NCBI GenBank assembly: GCA_963833745.1
Contig: CAWHZD010000004.1
Span: 1,426,001 to 1,490,000 of the forward strand
Length of the DNA: 64,000 bases
Direction of reading: 5' to 3'
Source: AP-15 sp963833745
Lineage (GTDB): Bacteria > Pseudomonadota > Alphaproteobacteria > ATCC43930 > CGMCC-115725
This document shows, one piece after another, positions 43,601-51,680 of the stretch. The first letter of the stretch is position 1. The number at the start of each line of letters is the position of its first letter. Position numbers and translations under genes: made by a program. The notes under the pieces were generated by a model. That model was not told where the DNA came from. It searched no databases and saw only the letters and a list, made by a program, of their open reading frames with translations.

Positions 43601-44872
43601 ATGCCAAAGTTCACCGATCGCTTCCTGGCCGGGGTGAAGGTTGAAGACGGGCGCAAGGATCGGCTGCTGTTCGATACCGCTTGCCGTGGCTTGGGCGTGC
43701 GGGTGACCGCCAAGGGGACGCGGACTTTCATCGCACAATGGACCGATCCGGTGACCCGCCGGAAGGTGCGCGAGCCGATCGGGGTTTGGGGCAACATCAC
43801 CATCAATCAGGCACGCGAGGCGGTGCGGGCGAGGCTCGGCGAGGTTGCCAAGGGGATCAACCCGCGAGCCAAGCGCGAGCGCCAGCGCAACGAAGCCGAG
43901 CGCGAGCGCGCCGAGCTGGCGCTGACCTTTGGCGCGCTGATCGATGAATGGGCGGCGCTGCATCTGGCGCAGCGGCGCGAGCGCTATCGCACCGAAGCCG
44001 TCCGGGCGCTTAGGCGTGCGTTCCCCGATCTGTTGAAGCGCCCGGCTGCGCGGATCACGAAGGCGGACGCGGTGAACGCGCTCGATAAGCTGGTCAAGGC
44101 CGAGAAAGCGGCGATGGCCGGGCGGACCCTCGCCTATGCCCGCGCGGCGTTCCGCTGGGCTGAGAAGCGCGGCAAGGTGCCGGCCAATCCGTTTCAGGGG
44201 CTGCCGATATCAGCCGGCGCCAGCGCGCGCGAGCGCGTGCTGAGCGATGGGGAGTTGGCGGAAGCGTGGGAAGCGGCCGGAACGCTCGGCTATCCGTGGG
44301 GCCCGTTCTTCCGCCTTGCCATGCTGACATTGCAGCGGCGCGAGGAAGTCGCCGGCATGCACTGGTCGGAACTCGCGGCCGATCTGAGCCTGTGGACAAT
44401 CCCCGCCGCCCGCATGAAGAACGGGAAGCTTCATGACGTGCACTTGTCCCCTGCGGCGCGCGCGGTGCTGCGAGACATCCCGCGGAACGAAAGCTGCGAT
44501 TTCGTGTTGAGCACCACCGGCAAGACGTCGGTTTCCGGCTTCTCCAAAGCCAAGGCGGCGCTTGACGCGGCGATCGTCAAGCCGCGAGCGGAAGCCGCGG
44601 CCAAAGCGAAGGGCAAGCCGGAACCGCTGGCCGAGTGGCGCACGCACGATCTGCGCCGCTCGGGCGTCTCGACGCTGGCGCGGCTCGGCTTCAATTCGAT
44701 CATCGCCGACAAGATCCTCGCGCACCAGCCGGCAAAGCTGCTCGGGGTTGCCGGGGTCTACCAGCGCCACGATTTCGCCCGCGAGCGCGCCGCGGCGCTC
44801 GATGCATGGGCGGCGCACGTCACCGGGTCCGCGATGGAGAACGTGATCCCGCTGCGCACCGCGTCGCGGTAG
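43601..44872 (+). CDS. P4-type tyrosine integrase
   Basis: 423 residues. The N-terminal DUF4102-type arm-binding domain (LLFDTACRGLGVRVTAKGTR) is followed by a SAM-like core-binding domain (~95-190) and the catalytic domain: first Arg in LTLQRREEVAGM, H-x-x-R in WRTHDLRRSGVSTL, later His in ILAHQP and the nucleophile Tyr in VYQRHDF. The set R-K-H-R-H-Y is complete, so it should be active. Family members integrate genomic islands at tRNA genes, and a truncated tRNA-Lys lies just upstream. Confidence 0.9.
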   Translation: MPKFTDRFLAGVKVEDGRKDRLLFDTACRGLGVRVTAKGTRTFIAQWTDPVTRRKVREPIGVWGNITINQAREAVRARLGEVAKGINPRAKRERQRNEAERERAELALTFGALIDEWAALHLAQRRERYRTEAVRALRRAFPDLLKRPAARITKADAVNALDKLVKAEKAAMAGRTLAYARAAFRWAEKRGKVPANPFQGLPISAGASARERVLSDGELAEAWEAAGTLGYPWGPFFRLAMLTLQRREEVAGMHWSELAADLSLWTIPAARMKNGKLHDVHLSPAARAVLRDIPRNESCDFVLSTTGKTSVSGFSKAKAALDAAIVKPRAEAAAKAKGKPEPLAEWRTHDLRRSGVSTLARLGFNSIIADKILAHQPAKLLGVAGVYQRHDFARERAAALDAWAAHVTGSAMENVIPLRTASR

Positions 44873-44977
44873 AATTGTGGTCGGCACGGCTTGGAAGTCG
44901 CGAGCCGAAAGCCGGGATTTCCGAACCCGGTCCGCCGCGCCGTCCTGCCCTGCGGAAGCGCCAGCGGAGGCGCATCC

Positions 44978-45544
44978 GTGAACAGTAATCGCAGACTGTC
45001 CGATCACGCTCGCGCGTCAATTGCCGGCAATCTGCGCTTGGGCGTGAACTGGCAGCGGGTCCGTGCCGAATTTTCGGAAACCGAATGGCGCGAATGCGAG
45101 GCATTGGTTGGCTTGGAACAGCCGAGCGATGAGTTTCGATCGGCGATCACCGATGCAGTGTTCCTCGCCTTATGTCTGCATACAGCTCCGCCGAAGCGGG
45201 CCAGCATCGTCCGCAAAGAAATGGAGTTGCTCGCAAGGCGAGCCGCGGACGCAGCAACCGCCTTAGAGCAGTTGAGGCTGGCACTCAATCAAGCGATTCC
45301 CTGGGACCGCTCAATAGCTGACCCACCAGAGCCAATGGCCACATTGATTGCGCCTGCAACGCTCGATTGCTTGGGTGGCCTCGCCGAGGCCGCGGGGCGA
45401 GGCAGGGACCGCGTTAAGGTGGACAAAGGCGGGCCTACAAGGATGGTGGCCTTCCATATTTTTGTTCGTGTTCTTGCCGACGCTTTCCAGCGCGCGACCG
45501 GGCACGCTGCGAGCTTGTCGTGGAGCGAGGACCGAAACCGATAG
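44978..45544 (+). CDS. hypothetical protein, probably truncated by IS256
   Basis: 188 residues, GTG start at 44978 with GGAGG at 44966-44970. No recognised domain; a helical region (KRASIVRKEMELLARRAADA) and a C-terminal part, MVAFHIFVRVLADAFQRATG, look like proteins commonly found next to island integrases. The stop (TAG 45542-45544) lies exactly where recognisable IS256 sequence begins, so the original C-terminus may have been lost. Island cargo of unknown role. Confidence 0.55.
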   Translation: MNSNRRLSDHARASIAGNLRLGVNWQRVRAEFSETEWRECEALVGLEQPSDEFRSAITDAVFLALCLHTAPPKRASIVRKEMELLARRAADAATALEQLRLALNQAIPWDRSIADPPEPMATLIAPATLDCLGGLAEAAGRGRDRVKVDKGGPTRMVAFHIFVRVLADAFQRATGHAASLSWSEDRNR

Positions 45545-46688
45545 TTTCCAGGGTCATGTAGCGAGCGCGCTGGACCGCCCATTCATCGTTTTGTTCGAGC
45601 AGGATGGCGCCGACGAGGCGGGTGATTGCGGCCTCGTTTGGGAAGATGCCGACGACCTCGGTGCGGCGCTTGATCTCGCCGTTGAGCCGCTCCAGCGGAT
45701 TGGTGCTGTGGATCTTGGGCCGGTGATCCTTGGGAAAGCTCATGAAGGCGAGGACGTCGGCTTCGGCTTGGTCCATCAGGATGGCGAGCTTGGGCACTTT
45801 GGGCCTGAGCTGATCGGCGACCTGGCGCCATTGGGCTCGGGCCATCTCGGCATCCTCCTGGGCGAAGGCGGTGGCGATGAAGGCGGCGACGACGCGGCGG
45901 CCCTGCTTGCCGGCATGGGCCAGGACGTTGCGCATGAAGTGTACCCGGCAGCGCTGCCAGGACGCATGCAGCACCTTTGCGACCGCTGCCTTCAGCCCCT
46001 CGTGCGCATCCGAGATCACCAGCTTGACGCCGCGCAGGCCGCGCCGCGCCAGCGAGCGCAGGAAGTCGGTCCAGAAAGTCTCGGCCTCCGACGCGCCGAT
46101 CGCGATGCCCAGCACCTCGCGCCGGCCATCGCCGTTGACGGCCACCGCGATGATGACGGCGACCGAGACGATACGCCCGTTCTCGCGCACCTTCAGGTAA
46201 GTCGCATCGAGCCACAGATAGGGCCACTCGCCTTCCAGCGGCCGGTTGAGAAAGGCAGCGACCTTGTCGTCGATCTCGGCGCACAGCCGGCTGACCTGGC
46301 TCTTGGACATTCCGGTCATGCCCATCGCCTGGACCAGATCGTCGACCGAACGGGTCGACACGCCGTGGACGTAAGCTTCCTGAATCACCGCCGCGAGCGC
46401 CTTCTCGGCCATCCGCCGCGGTTCCAGAAAAGCCGGGAAGTAGCAGCTCCGGCGCAGCTTGGGGATGCGCAGCTCGACCGTGCCGGCGCGCGTTTCCCAC
46501 ACCCGGTCGCGGTACCCGTTGCGGTGGTTGAGGCGCTCGGGATTGCGCTCGCCGTGCGCGGCGCCGGTCAAGCCCTCGACCTCCAGCTCCATCAGCCGCT
46601 GCGCCGCAAAACCCACCATCTCGCGCAGTAGCTCGGCATCCGAACTCTTCTCCAAAAGCGTGCGAAGGCTCATCATCTCGTCGGTCAT
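45435..46688 (-). CDS. IS256-family transposase, 3' end replaced
   Basis: Mutator-type DDE transposase. Motifs: YLWLDATYLKVRENGR (first Asp), KLVISDAHEGLKAA (second Asp) and HSTNPLERLNGEIKRR (Glu). The C-terminus runs to RYMTLETI, normal for the family, but then continues into GFGPRSTTSS, which is the complement of the neighbouring gene. The native last ~20 codons and the terminal inverted repeat are therefore missing, and this frame is a read-through. The element is probably immobile. Confidence 0.85.
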   Translation of the reverse strand: MTDEMMSLRTLLEKSSDAELLREMVGFAAQRLMELEVEGLTGAAHGERNPERLNHRNGYRDRVWETRAGTVELRIPKLRRSCYFPAFLEPRRMAEKALAAVIQEAYVHGVSTRSVDDLVQAMGMTGMSKSQVSRLCAEIDDKVAAFLNRPLEGEWPYLWLDATYLKVRENGRIVSVAVIIAVAVNGDGRREVLGIAIGASEAETFWTDFLRSLARRGLRGVKLVISDAHEGLKAAVAKVLHASWQRCRVHFMRNVLAHAGKQGRRVVAAFIATAFAQEDAEMARAQWRQVADQLRPKVPKLAILMDQAEADVLAFMSFPKDHRPKIHSTNPLERLNGEIKRRTEVVGIFPNEAAITRLVGAILLEQNDEWAVQRARYMTLETIGFGPRSTTSSQRARSRAGKRRQEHEQKYGRPPSL

Positions 46689-46754
46689 CGTCGGGTCCTT
46701 GGTTCGCGTTGAAGTTGGCGACCAAAACCCTACCGAAGACCCGCGATGACCGCC

Positions 46755-46824
46755 GCTATGGATAAGTAGCCCGCCGCCGCCTGAACTCGTGGCGGTCCAC
46801 GGCGGCGGGCTACTTATCCACAGC
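46755..46824. repeat. large inverted repeat upstream of IS256
   Basis: Perfect 21-bp arms at 46759-46779 and 46800-46820 (tggataagtagcccgccgcc plus g, and its complement), extendable by four more bases with one mismatch, around a 20-nt loop. It lies 67 nt upstream of the IS256 transposase start. It may be the element's terminal region, two abutting IS ends, or a hairpin insulating the transposase from outside transcription. Confidence 0.85.
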
Positions 46825-46998
46825 TCCTACACCACTCCAAGGGACACGACCAGATATCGCACTTGGCAAGCATGTGCAGCGCATCCTCACCCGTATGGAC
46901 ACAACCTTAGCTGTACCGTCTCGGTAGCGTCAATTCGACGGAGTTCGCAATCGCCGCTATGGGTGCCCTCACGTTCAACTGGCGACGTAGAGAACAGC

Positions 46999-47244
46999 AT
47001 GGCGACTACACAAAGCGCGTCAGATCACCGGCCGAGCGAATACATCGATGAGGACGGGCTTTACGAGCGGTACCTGATCCCGCCGCGCACCGCTCAGCGG
47101 TGGCGCGCGTCCGGCGACGGGCCCGCCTTCGTTAGACTCGGAAAAAGGCGCGTCGCATACCGGGTGGCCGATGTCGAGCGCTGGCTGGCCCAACGGACCT
47201 ATGCCAGCCGCGCCGACGAACTTGTACGCGCATCGCTGGGATGA
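46999..47244 (+). CDS. AlpA-like helix-turn-helix DNA-binding protein
   Basis: 81 residues. The segment LYERYLIPPRTAQRWRASGD followed by RLGKRRVAYRVADVERWLAQ is a classical MerR/AlpA-type excisionase fold with the terminal R-x-x-D-V-E-x-W-L helix. Such small proteins act as excisionases or regulators of P4-type integrases, consistent with its place on the island. Start ATG 46999. Confidence 0.75.
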   Translation: MATTQSASDHRPSEYIDEDGLYERYLIPPRTAQRWRASGDGPAFVRLGKRRVAYRVADVERWLAQRTYASRADELVRASLG

Positions 47245-47247
47245 CCG

Positions 47248-47796
47248 ATGCCGCCCGAACGAAGCGGCCCCGGCGCGCTGGCGGGCGCAGCCGAGGTCGG
47301 TATCAGTTGCCATAGACAGCATCCTGACATCACATTTTCGGACGTTCGGCCACGGTTCATCGACCGACTGCGGTGGCCACAGCAAATCGACCGGCCCTCT
47401 CGCACGCCCCTACCCAGCTTTGACCTAATCGACGCCCTCCTCCGGCGCCGAGCACCGATCGGGATCACTGGTTTTCTGGGTTTTTCGGTCGGGATCGCGA
47501 CATTCTTGATCAGGCTGCGCGTCCTTAACGTCCGAGACGAATGGCGTGCACGCCGAACGCAACGTCAGGAATGCGCCGCGATTGCGAGGATCGCGCGCCG
47601 CTGGCGGGCCGAGCGAGAACGGCGTGGGCGTCTCGTGCCGGCATTAAAGCAACTTCTCGTCGAGAAGACACCGGACGGCGGCAGGCGTCCCGTCGGCGAA
47701 AGGCAGGCGAGGCTTCACAAAGTCGTTTCCGACGGCATTCTCGAAGGCGTCGGCCGGTACCGGCTGCAGCAGCTGCAGGATGGGAATTGGGTATAG
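47248..47796 (+). CDS. hypothetical protein
   Basis: 182 residues starting 3 nt after the AlpA-like stop. The first ~60 residues look non-domain-like. One hydrophobic stretch (IGITGFLGFSVGIATFLI, about residues 71-88) is followed by a very basic helical region (RIARRWRAERERRGRLV). The tail, VSDGILEGVGRYRLQQLQDG, looks protein-like. No family recognised; the true start may be internal. Confidence 0.35.
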   Translation: MPPERSGPGALAGAAEVGISCHRQHPDITFSDVRPRFIDRLRWPQQIDRPSRTPLPSFDLIDALLRRRAPIGITGFLGFSVGIATFLIRLRVLNVRDEWRARRTQRQECAAIARIARRWRAERERRGRLVPALKQLLVEKTPDGGRRPVGERQARLHKVVSDGILEGVGRYRLQQLQDGNWV

Positions 47797-48181
47797 AGCG
47801 GTGGATATGGTGGGTTTGGTGGCTTTCGCTGCTCCCACCTATAAAACTGTCAGCTACAGTGAGGACCTGACACTTTCCTATGCTAGTAGGCGGAAATCCA
47901 CCAAAGGCACCAAACACACCGTTTTGCCATTTTGGTCCAGAGGCGAGAGCTCGCGCAACGCCGTCGATCTGCTGGTCACAGGCCGCTGGCTTCGACCGGG
48001 TGAGCGTGACGACGTGCTCGCGATCTTGCTTGCTTTACGGACCGTCGGTTTTGCACCGACGGTTACGCGCATCGCGTAATAGAAGTAATCATCCAGGGCA
48101 ATTTTGGCGACCCGGCAATCCGATCATTGCCTAATTCGGCGGGGGAGATGAGCCTCTCAAAAAAAGAACCGGAGATCGCCT
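47797..48181. other. intergenic region, no supported gene
   Basis: About 385 nt. A 99-codon plus-strand frame at 47780-48079 crosses it, but its composition is unconvincing and it overlaps the preceding gene. Nothing else recognised. Confidence 0.4.
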
Positions 48182-48598
48182 TCAAAACGCTGGCACCTCG
48201 GATTGGCATTGATCAGAAGCGCGGTCCCGTTTCGCGGCCGGCGGGCGCATCAGCAGCCGCAGAACCGCCTCGATCTGATCTAATTCTTCGCTCGAAAAAT
48301 CACGCGGATTGAATTTTGGTCGCTCGACTTTTTCTTCGCTTGGGTCATAATCAATCGGCCGCACACCGGCGCGGTCGAGAACCGCAACCAAGCAAACAGA
48401 CCGGACCCTCTCATCTTCGGCACTGCGCGACAGTTCCACCAAGTCTCGCATCGCTTGCGGCGACGCTTTGCGCGCAATGGCGCGCGCTTCATGGTAGAGC
48501 TTCGCCGAGGGCGTGCGGCCAGTTTGGCCCTTCGGCCAGCGGAACGCCTTGTTCCGCGCCTGCATGATTGCGAGATGCTGTTCGCTGTCGCCCGTCAT
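48182..48598 (-). CDS. phage-type hypothetical protein (small-terminase/DUF5681-like)
   Basis: 138 residues. The N-terminus FRWPKGQTGRTPSAKLYHEA followed by AIARKASPQAMRDLVELSRS and a segment VCLVAVLDRAGVRPIDYDPS resembles phage-associated proteins that open with a GN/KGQTGRP-like motif and carry a helical repeat. It overlaps the end of an upstream frame (48599 onward, ending YARAREAKKRYDGVK) by an ATGA, so it was once the second gene of an operon now cut by IS21. Confidence 0.55.
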   Translation of the reverse strand: MTGDSEQHLAIMQARNKAFRWPKGQTGRTPSAKLYHEARAIARKASPQAMRDLVELSRSAEDERVRSVCLVAVLDRAGVRPIDYDPSEEKVERPKFNPRDFSSEELDQIEAVLRLLMRPPAAKRDRASDQCQSEVPAF

Positions 48599-48677
48599 TT
48601 GACGCCATCATAACGCTTTTTGGCCTCGCGCGCACGCGCGTAGCTGATACCAGCAGCAAAACGCCGCCGGGGTATCC
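48599..48677 (-). pseudogene. 3' remnant of a gene cut by IS21
   Basis: A minus-strand frame enters from the IS21 junction near 48677 and reads GISYARAREAKKRYDGVK to a TGA that overlaps the next ATG. Only about 25 codons of the original gene remain. Its identity cannot be told. Confidence 0.35.
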
Positions 48678-49147
48678 GGCAACGAGATCGCCCGCCGGGT
48701 CGGCGTGGCGCCATCGACCGTCCGGCTGACGTTGAAGCGGCTTGCCGCCGCCGGGCTCGGCTGGCCATTGCCGGTCGAACTGATCGACGCGGCGTTGGAA
48801 GCACAGCTTTTTACCGCGGTCGGCAAGAAGCAGGGTCACCGCCGTCTCGCCGAGCCCGACTGGGCGGCGGTGCACCGCGAGCTGAAGCGCAAGCACGTCA
48901 CCCTGCAGATCCTGTGGGACGAGTACATCGAGCGGCATCCCGACGGCTACCGCTACTCGCGGTTCTGCGAGCTGTATCGCGGCTGGGCGTCCGGCATTTC
49001 GGTCACGATGCGGCAGACCCATGCCGGCGGCGACAAGCTGTTTGTCGATTACGCCGGCGACACGGTGCCGGTGATTGTCGACCGGCTGACCGGCAAGACC
49101 CGGCCGGCGCAAATCTTTGTCGCGGTGCTCGGCGCTTCCAACTTCAC

Positions 49148-49170
49148 CCCGTCCTTCGCCGGGGCAGGCT
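49148..49170. repeat. 23-nt palindromic insert in istA, copy 1
   Basis: Extra 23 nt relative to the expected istA reading (ASNFT then YAEASW), beginning cccgtccttcgccgggg. It shifts the frame. It matches the reverse complement of the second insert, 111 nt downstream, at 19 of 23 positions. Confidence 0.7.
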
Positions 49171-49281
49171 CTATGCCGAGGCCAGCTGGACCCAGACACT
49201 GGCTGATTGGATCGGCGCCCATTCCCGCGCTTTCGAGGCGATCGGCGGGGTGCCGAACCTGCTGGTGCCGGACAACACCAA

Positions 49282-49304
49282 GAGCCTGCCCTCGCGAAGG
49301 CGGG
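49282..49304. repeat. 23-nt palindromic insert in istA, copy 2
   Basis: Extra 23 nt between codons for VPDNTK and VAVIKA, beginning agcctgccctcgcgaaggcg. Opposite orientation to copy 1. The core ctcgcgaaggcgggg resembles the hairpin of the REP-like repeat at 37524-37605. Confidence 0.7.
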
Positions 49305-49785
49305 GGTCGCTGTGATCAAGGCCTGCCTCTACGAGCCGCAGGTCAACCGGACCTACGCCGAGATGGCGGCGCACTATGACACCGCGATCCTGCCGGCTCG
49401 GCCGCGTCGCCCGCGCGACAAAGCGAAGGTCGAGGCGGCGGTGCTGATCATCGAACGCTGGGTGCTCGGCCGGCTACGCCATCGCCGCTTCTACAGCTTG
49501 GCCGATCTCAACGCAGCGATTGGCGAGCTGCTGCGGCAGCTCAACGAGGAACGGCCGATCCGGCGGCTCGGTGTCACCCGCCGTGCGCTGCTCGAGGAAC
49601 TCGATCGGCCGCATCTCAAGGCATTGCCGAGCGAGCCCTACGTCTTCGCCGAATGGCGGCTGCGCCGCGTCGGCATCGATTACCACGTCGAGGTCGAGGC
49701 CCACTTCTACAGCGTCCCCTACCGCTTCGCCCGCCGCGAGGTCGAGGTCCGGCTGACGCCGCGCACCATCGAGGTCTTTCTCAAA

Positions 49786-51680
49786 CCCAACTTCCGCAGT
49801 TTGGATTTGAAGACGGCTGATTATCAACGGCTTGGAGGCCATTTTCAGATTTAGGCACCACATTTTCTTGAGGGTTCAGCGGGCGGGCGGCATCTCCTGG
49901 AAGACGGGCGGCAGGGTGATCTCGATAGCGCGGCAGATCGGATCAATGGTTGCGCCGGGAGCGGTGCGCAGTCGGGCCCGGCGACCATCCTGTTCGACCT
50001 CGATCTCACTGAGGTCGGCAAGATCATCGATGATGCGCTGCCATTCGAGCTTGCTGCGGCGTGCCGCCAGACGGTCCGTCAGTTCCTTGCGCAGCACCAG
50101 GGCGAGGAAGGTGCAGAAGACGTGGCCGCGGATGCCGGCATCGGTTTTGTGGAAGATCGGCCGGGTGGCAAGCAGCGCTTTTGCGGTTTTGAAGGCGTCC
50201 TCCACGGCGAGGAGGTTACGGTATCGCAGGACGACTTGGAGGGCGGAGATTTTCGTGTTGGTGCGCAGCACGAACAGGCCGTCGAAGCGGGCGTCGGCCT
50301 CGACCTTGGCCCGATCAATGACAAAGCCGTCGCCCACGGGCGTCTTGAGGAAACGGCGGAAGCCCTTGTTGGCGACCAGTGCCTTGTCGCCTTGCGCGAG
50401 CTTGCGCTCGAGGCCGGCGATCAGTTCGGCGCGCGCCTCGGCATCCTTTCTGGCTTCCTCGTCATTGCGACAGATGATGTAGCGCCGCCCGGCGATTGTG
50501 GTCTCCCTGACGGCGAGTTCAGTCTCGCCCTTCTGCCGCCGGATGAGCAGCGGCACGCTGACGCCATCATCCTCAATGACCTCGGCGCGCACCTCGCGGC
50601 TGGTGCGCTCGCGCACGCCGAGAATGTACTCGATCTTCTCGGCTTCGAGCGCCGCCATGGTGTGGGCGCTGATCATGCCGCGATCGGCGACGATGCAGGT
50701 CCGGGCGATGTCGAAGCGATCGCGCAGGCGGCGCACCACCGGCAACAACATCGTCACGTCGGCAGTGTTGCCCGGCATCAGGAACGAGGCGATCGGCCGG
50801 TCGGCGTCATCCAGCACGATGCCGAGCACGACCTGCTTCAAGTGCCCTCGGTAGTCCTTGGAATGGCCGCGCTGACCCAGGTTCTCACCGCCGGCGCCCT
50901 CGAACCATAACGTCGTCGTATCGAAGAAGGCGATCGACACCGCACCGAACAGCGGCTGGCGATGCCGGTAGAGCGCTTCCTCGATCGCCTCGGCGGTGCC
51001 GCGGCCGTGCTCGTCGATTTCGCCGAGCCAGGCCATCGCCTTGTACGCCTCGTCGAGCCCGAGCCCTTCGGCGCCGGGGACGCGCAAGCCGTTGCGCCAT
51101 TCGCTCGCGTGGCGGTCGGAACCCGAGACCGTCAGCCGATGCAGTACGGTGAGATAGACCGCCCGCTCGACATCGAAGCCGAAGCGCCGGTCGGCGAGCA
51201 GGCTGGTGAGCACGTCGCGGCATCCGGTTTCGGCCCACAACCGGCCGAACACCAAATCGGGTCCGATGCTGACGCGGCGCAGTTCCGGCAACTCGCCGCG
51301 ATAGAAGCTCGACAGCACGATCGTCCGTCGCGAATGCCGCGCCGCCGAGGCGATCAGCCCGTCGATCAGGCCGGAGGCTTCGACCTCGTCGCGCCGGCCG
51401 AGCGCCTTGATGACGCGCTGAACGTGGCGCCCGCCCTCGCGTGCGTTCTCGACGAGGTAGAGGTACTCATAGGCTCCGATCTTCTTGACGCGGACGAACA
51501 TGGCGCGGCACCCTGCTTGCGGCAAGGGCACCACGATTCGTCGCCACTTCTCAAGATAAATAAACCGTCTCAATCACAAAAATGTCGATCATTTAGCACC
51601 ACAATGCGAGCGGTGTCGTCGCAACCCCAGCATTTCTGCGATCCCCAGCAACCGCATCACCCAAAACCGCGGAAGTTGGG
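49786..51680 (-). mobile_element. IS1634-type insertion sequence, complete copy
   Basis: About 1.9 kb with ends cccaacttccgcag (49786) and the complement of it at 51667-51680 (cgcggaagttggg). It is flanked by a direct repeat tcaaa at 49781-49785 and 51681-51685, a plausible 5-bp target duplication. Removing the element plus one repeat restores istA reading EVFLKGERVA. One transposase gene inside. Confidence 0.85.
49876..51501 (-). CDS. IS1634-family transposase
   Basis: 541 residues from ATG 51499-51501 (MFVRVKKIGAYEYLYLVENA). DDE residues lie in SIAFFDTTTLWFEGAGG (Asp), CIVADRGMISAHTMAAL (Asp) and RYRNLLAVEDAFKTAK (Glu). Length and motifs are normal, so it is probably functional. Its last ~247 codons are repeated almost exactly, in inverted orientation, at 57853-58595. 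Confidence 0.9.
   Translation of the reverse strand: MFVRVKKIGAYEYLYLVENAREGGRHVQRVIKALGRRDEVEASGLIDGLIASAARHSRRTIVLSSFYRGELPELRRVSIGPDLVFGRLWAETGCRDVLTSLLADRRFGFDVERAVYLTVLHRLTVSGSDRHASEWRNGLRVPGAEGLGLDEAYKAMAWLGEIDEHGRGTAEAIEEALYRHRQPLFGAVSIAFFDTTTLWFEGAGGENLGQRGHSKDYRGHLKQVVLGIVLDDADRPIASFLMPGNTADVTMLLPVVRRLRDRFDIARTCIVADRGMISAHTMAALEAEKIEYILGVRERTSREVRAEVIEDDGVSVPLLIRRQKGETELAVRETTIAGRRYIICRNDEEARKDAEARAELIAGLERKLAQGDKALVANKGFRRFLKTPVGDGFVIDRAKVEADARFDGLFVLRTNTKISALQVVLRYRNLLAVEDAFKTAKALLATRPIFHKTDAGIRGHVFCTFLALVLRKELTDRLAARRSKLEWQRIIDDLADLSEIEVEQDGRRARLRTAPGATIDPICRAIEITLPPVFQEMPPAR

Noticed and set aside
47780..48079. 99-codon plus-strand open frame
   Set aside because: It overlaps the preceding gene, lacks a Shine-Dalgarno, and has no recognisable domain.
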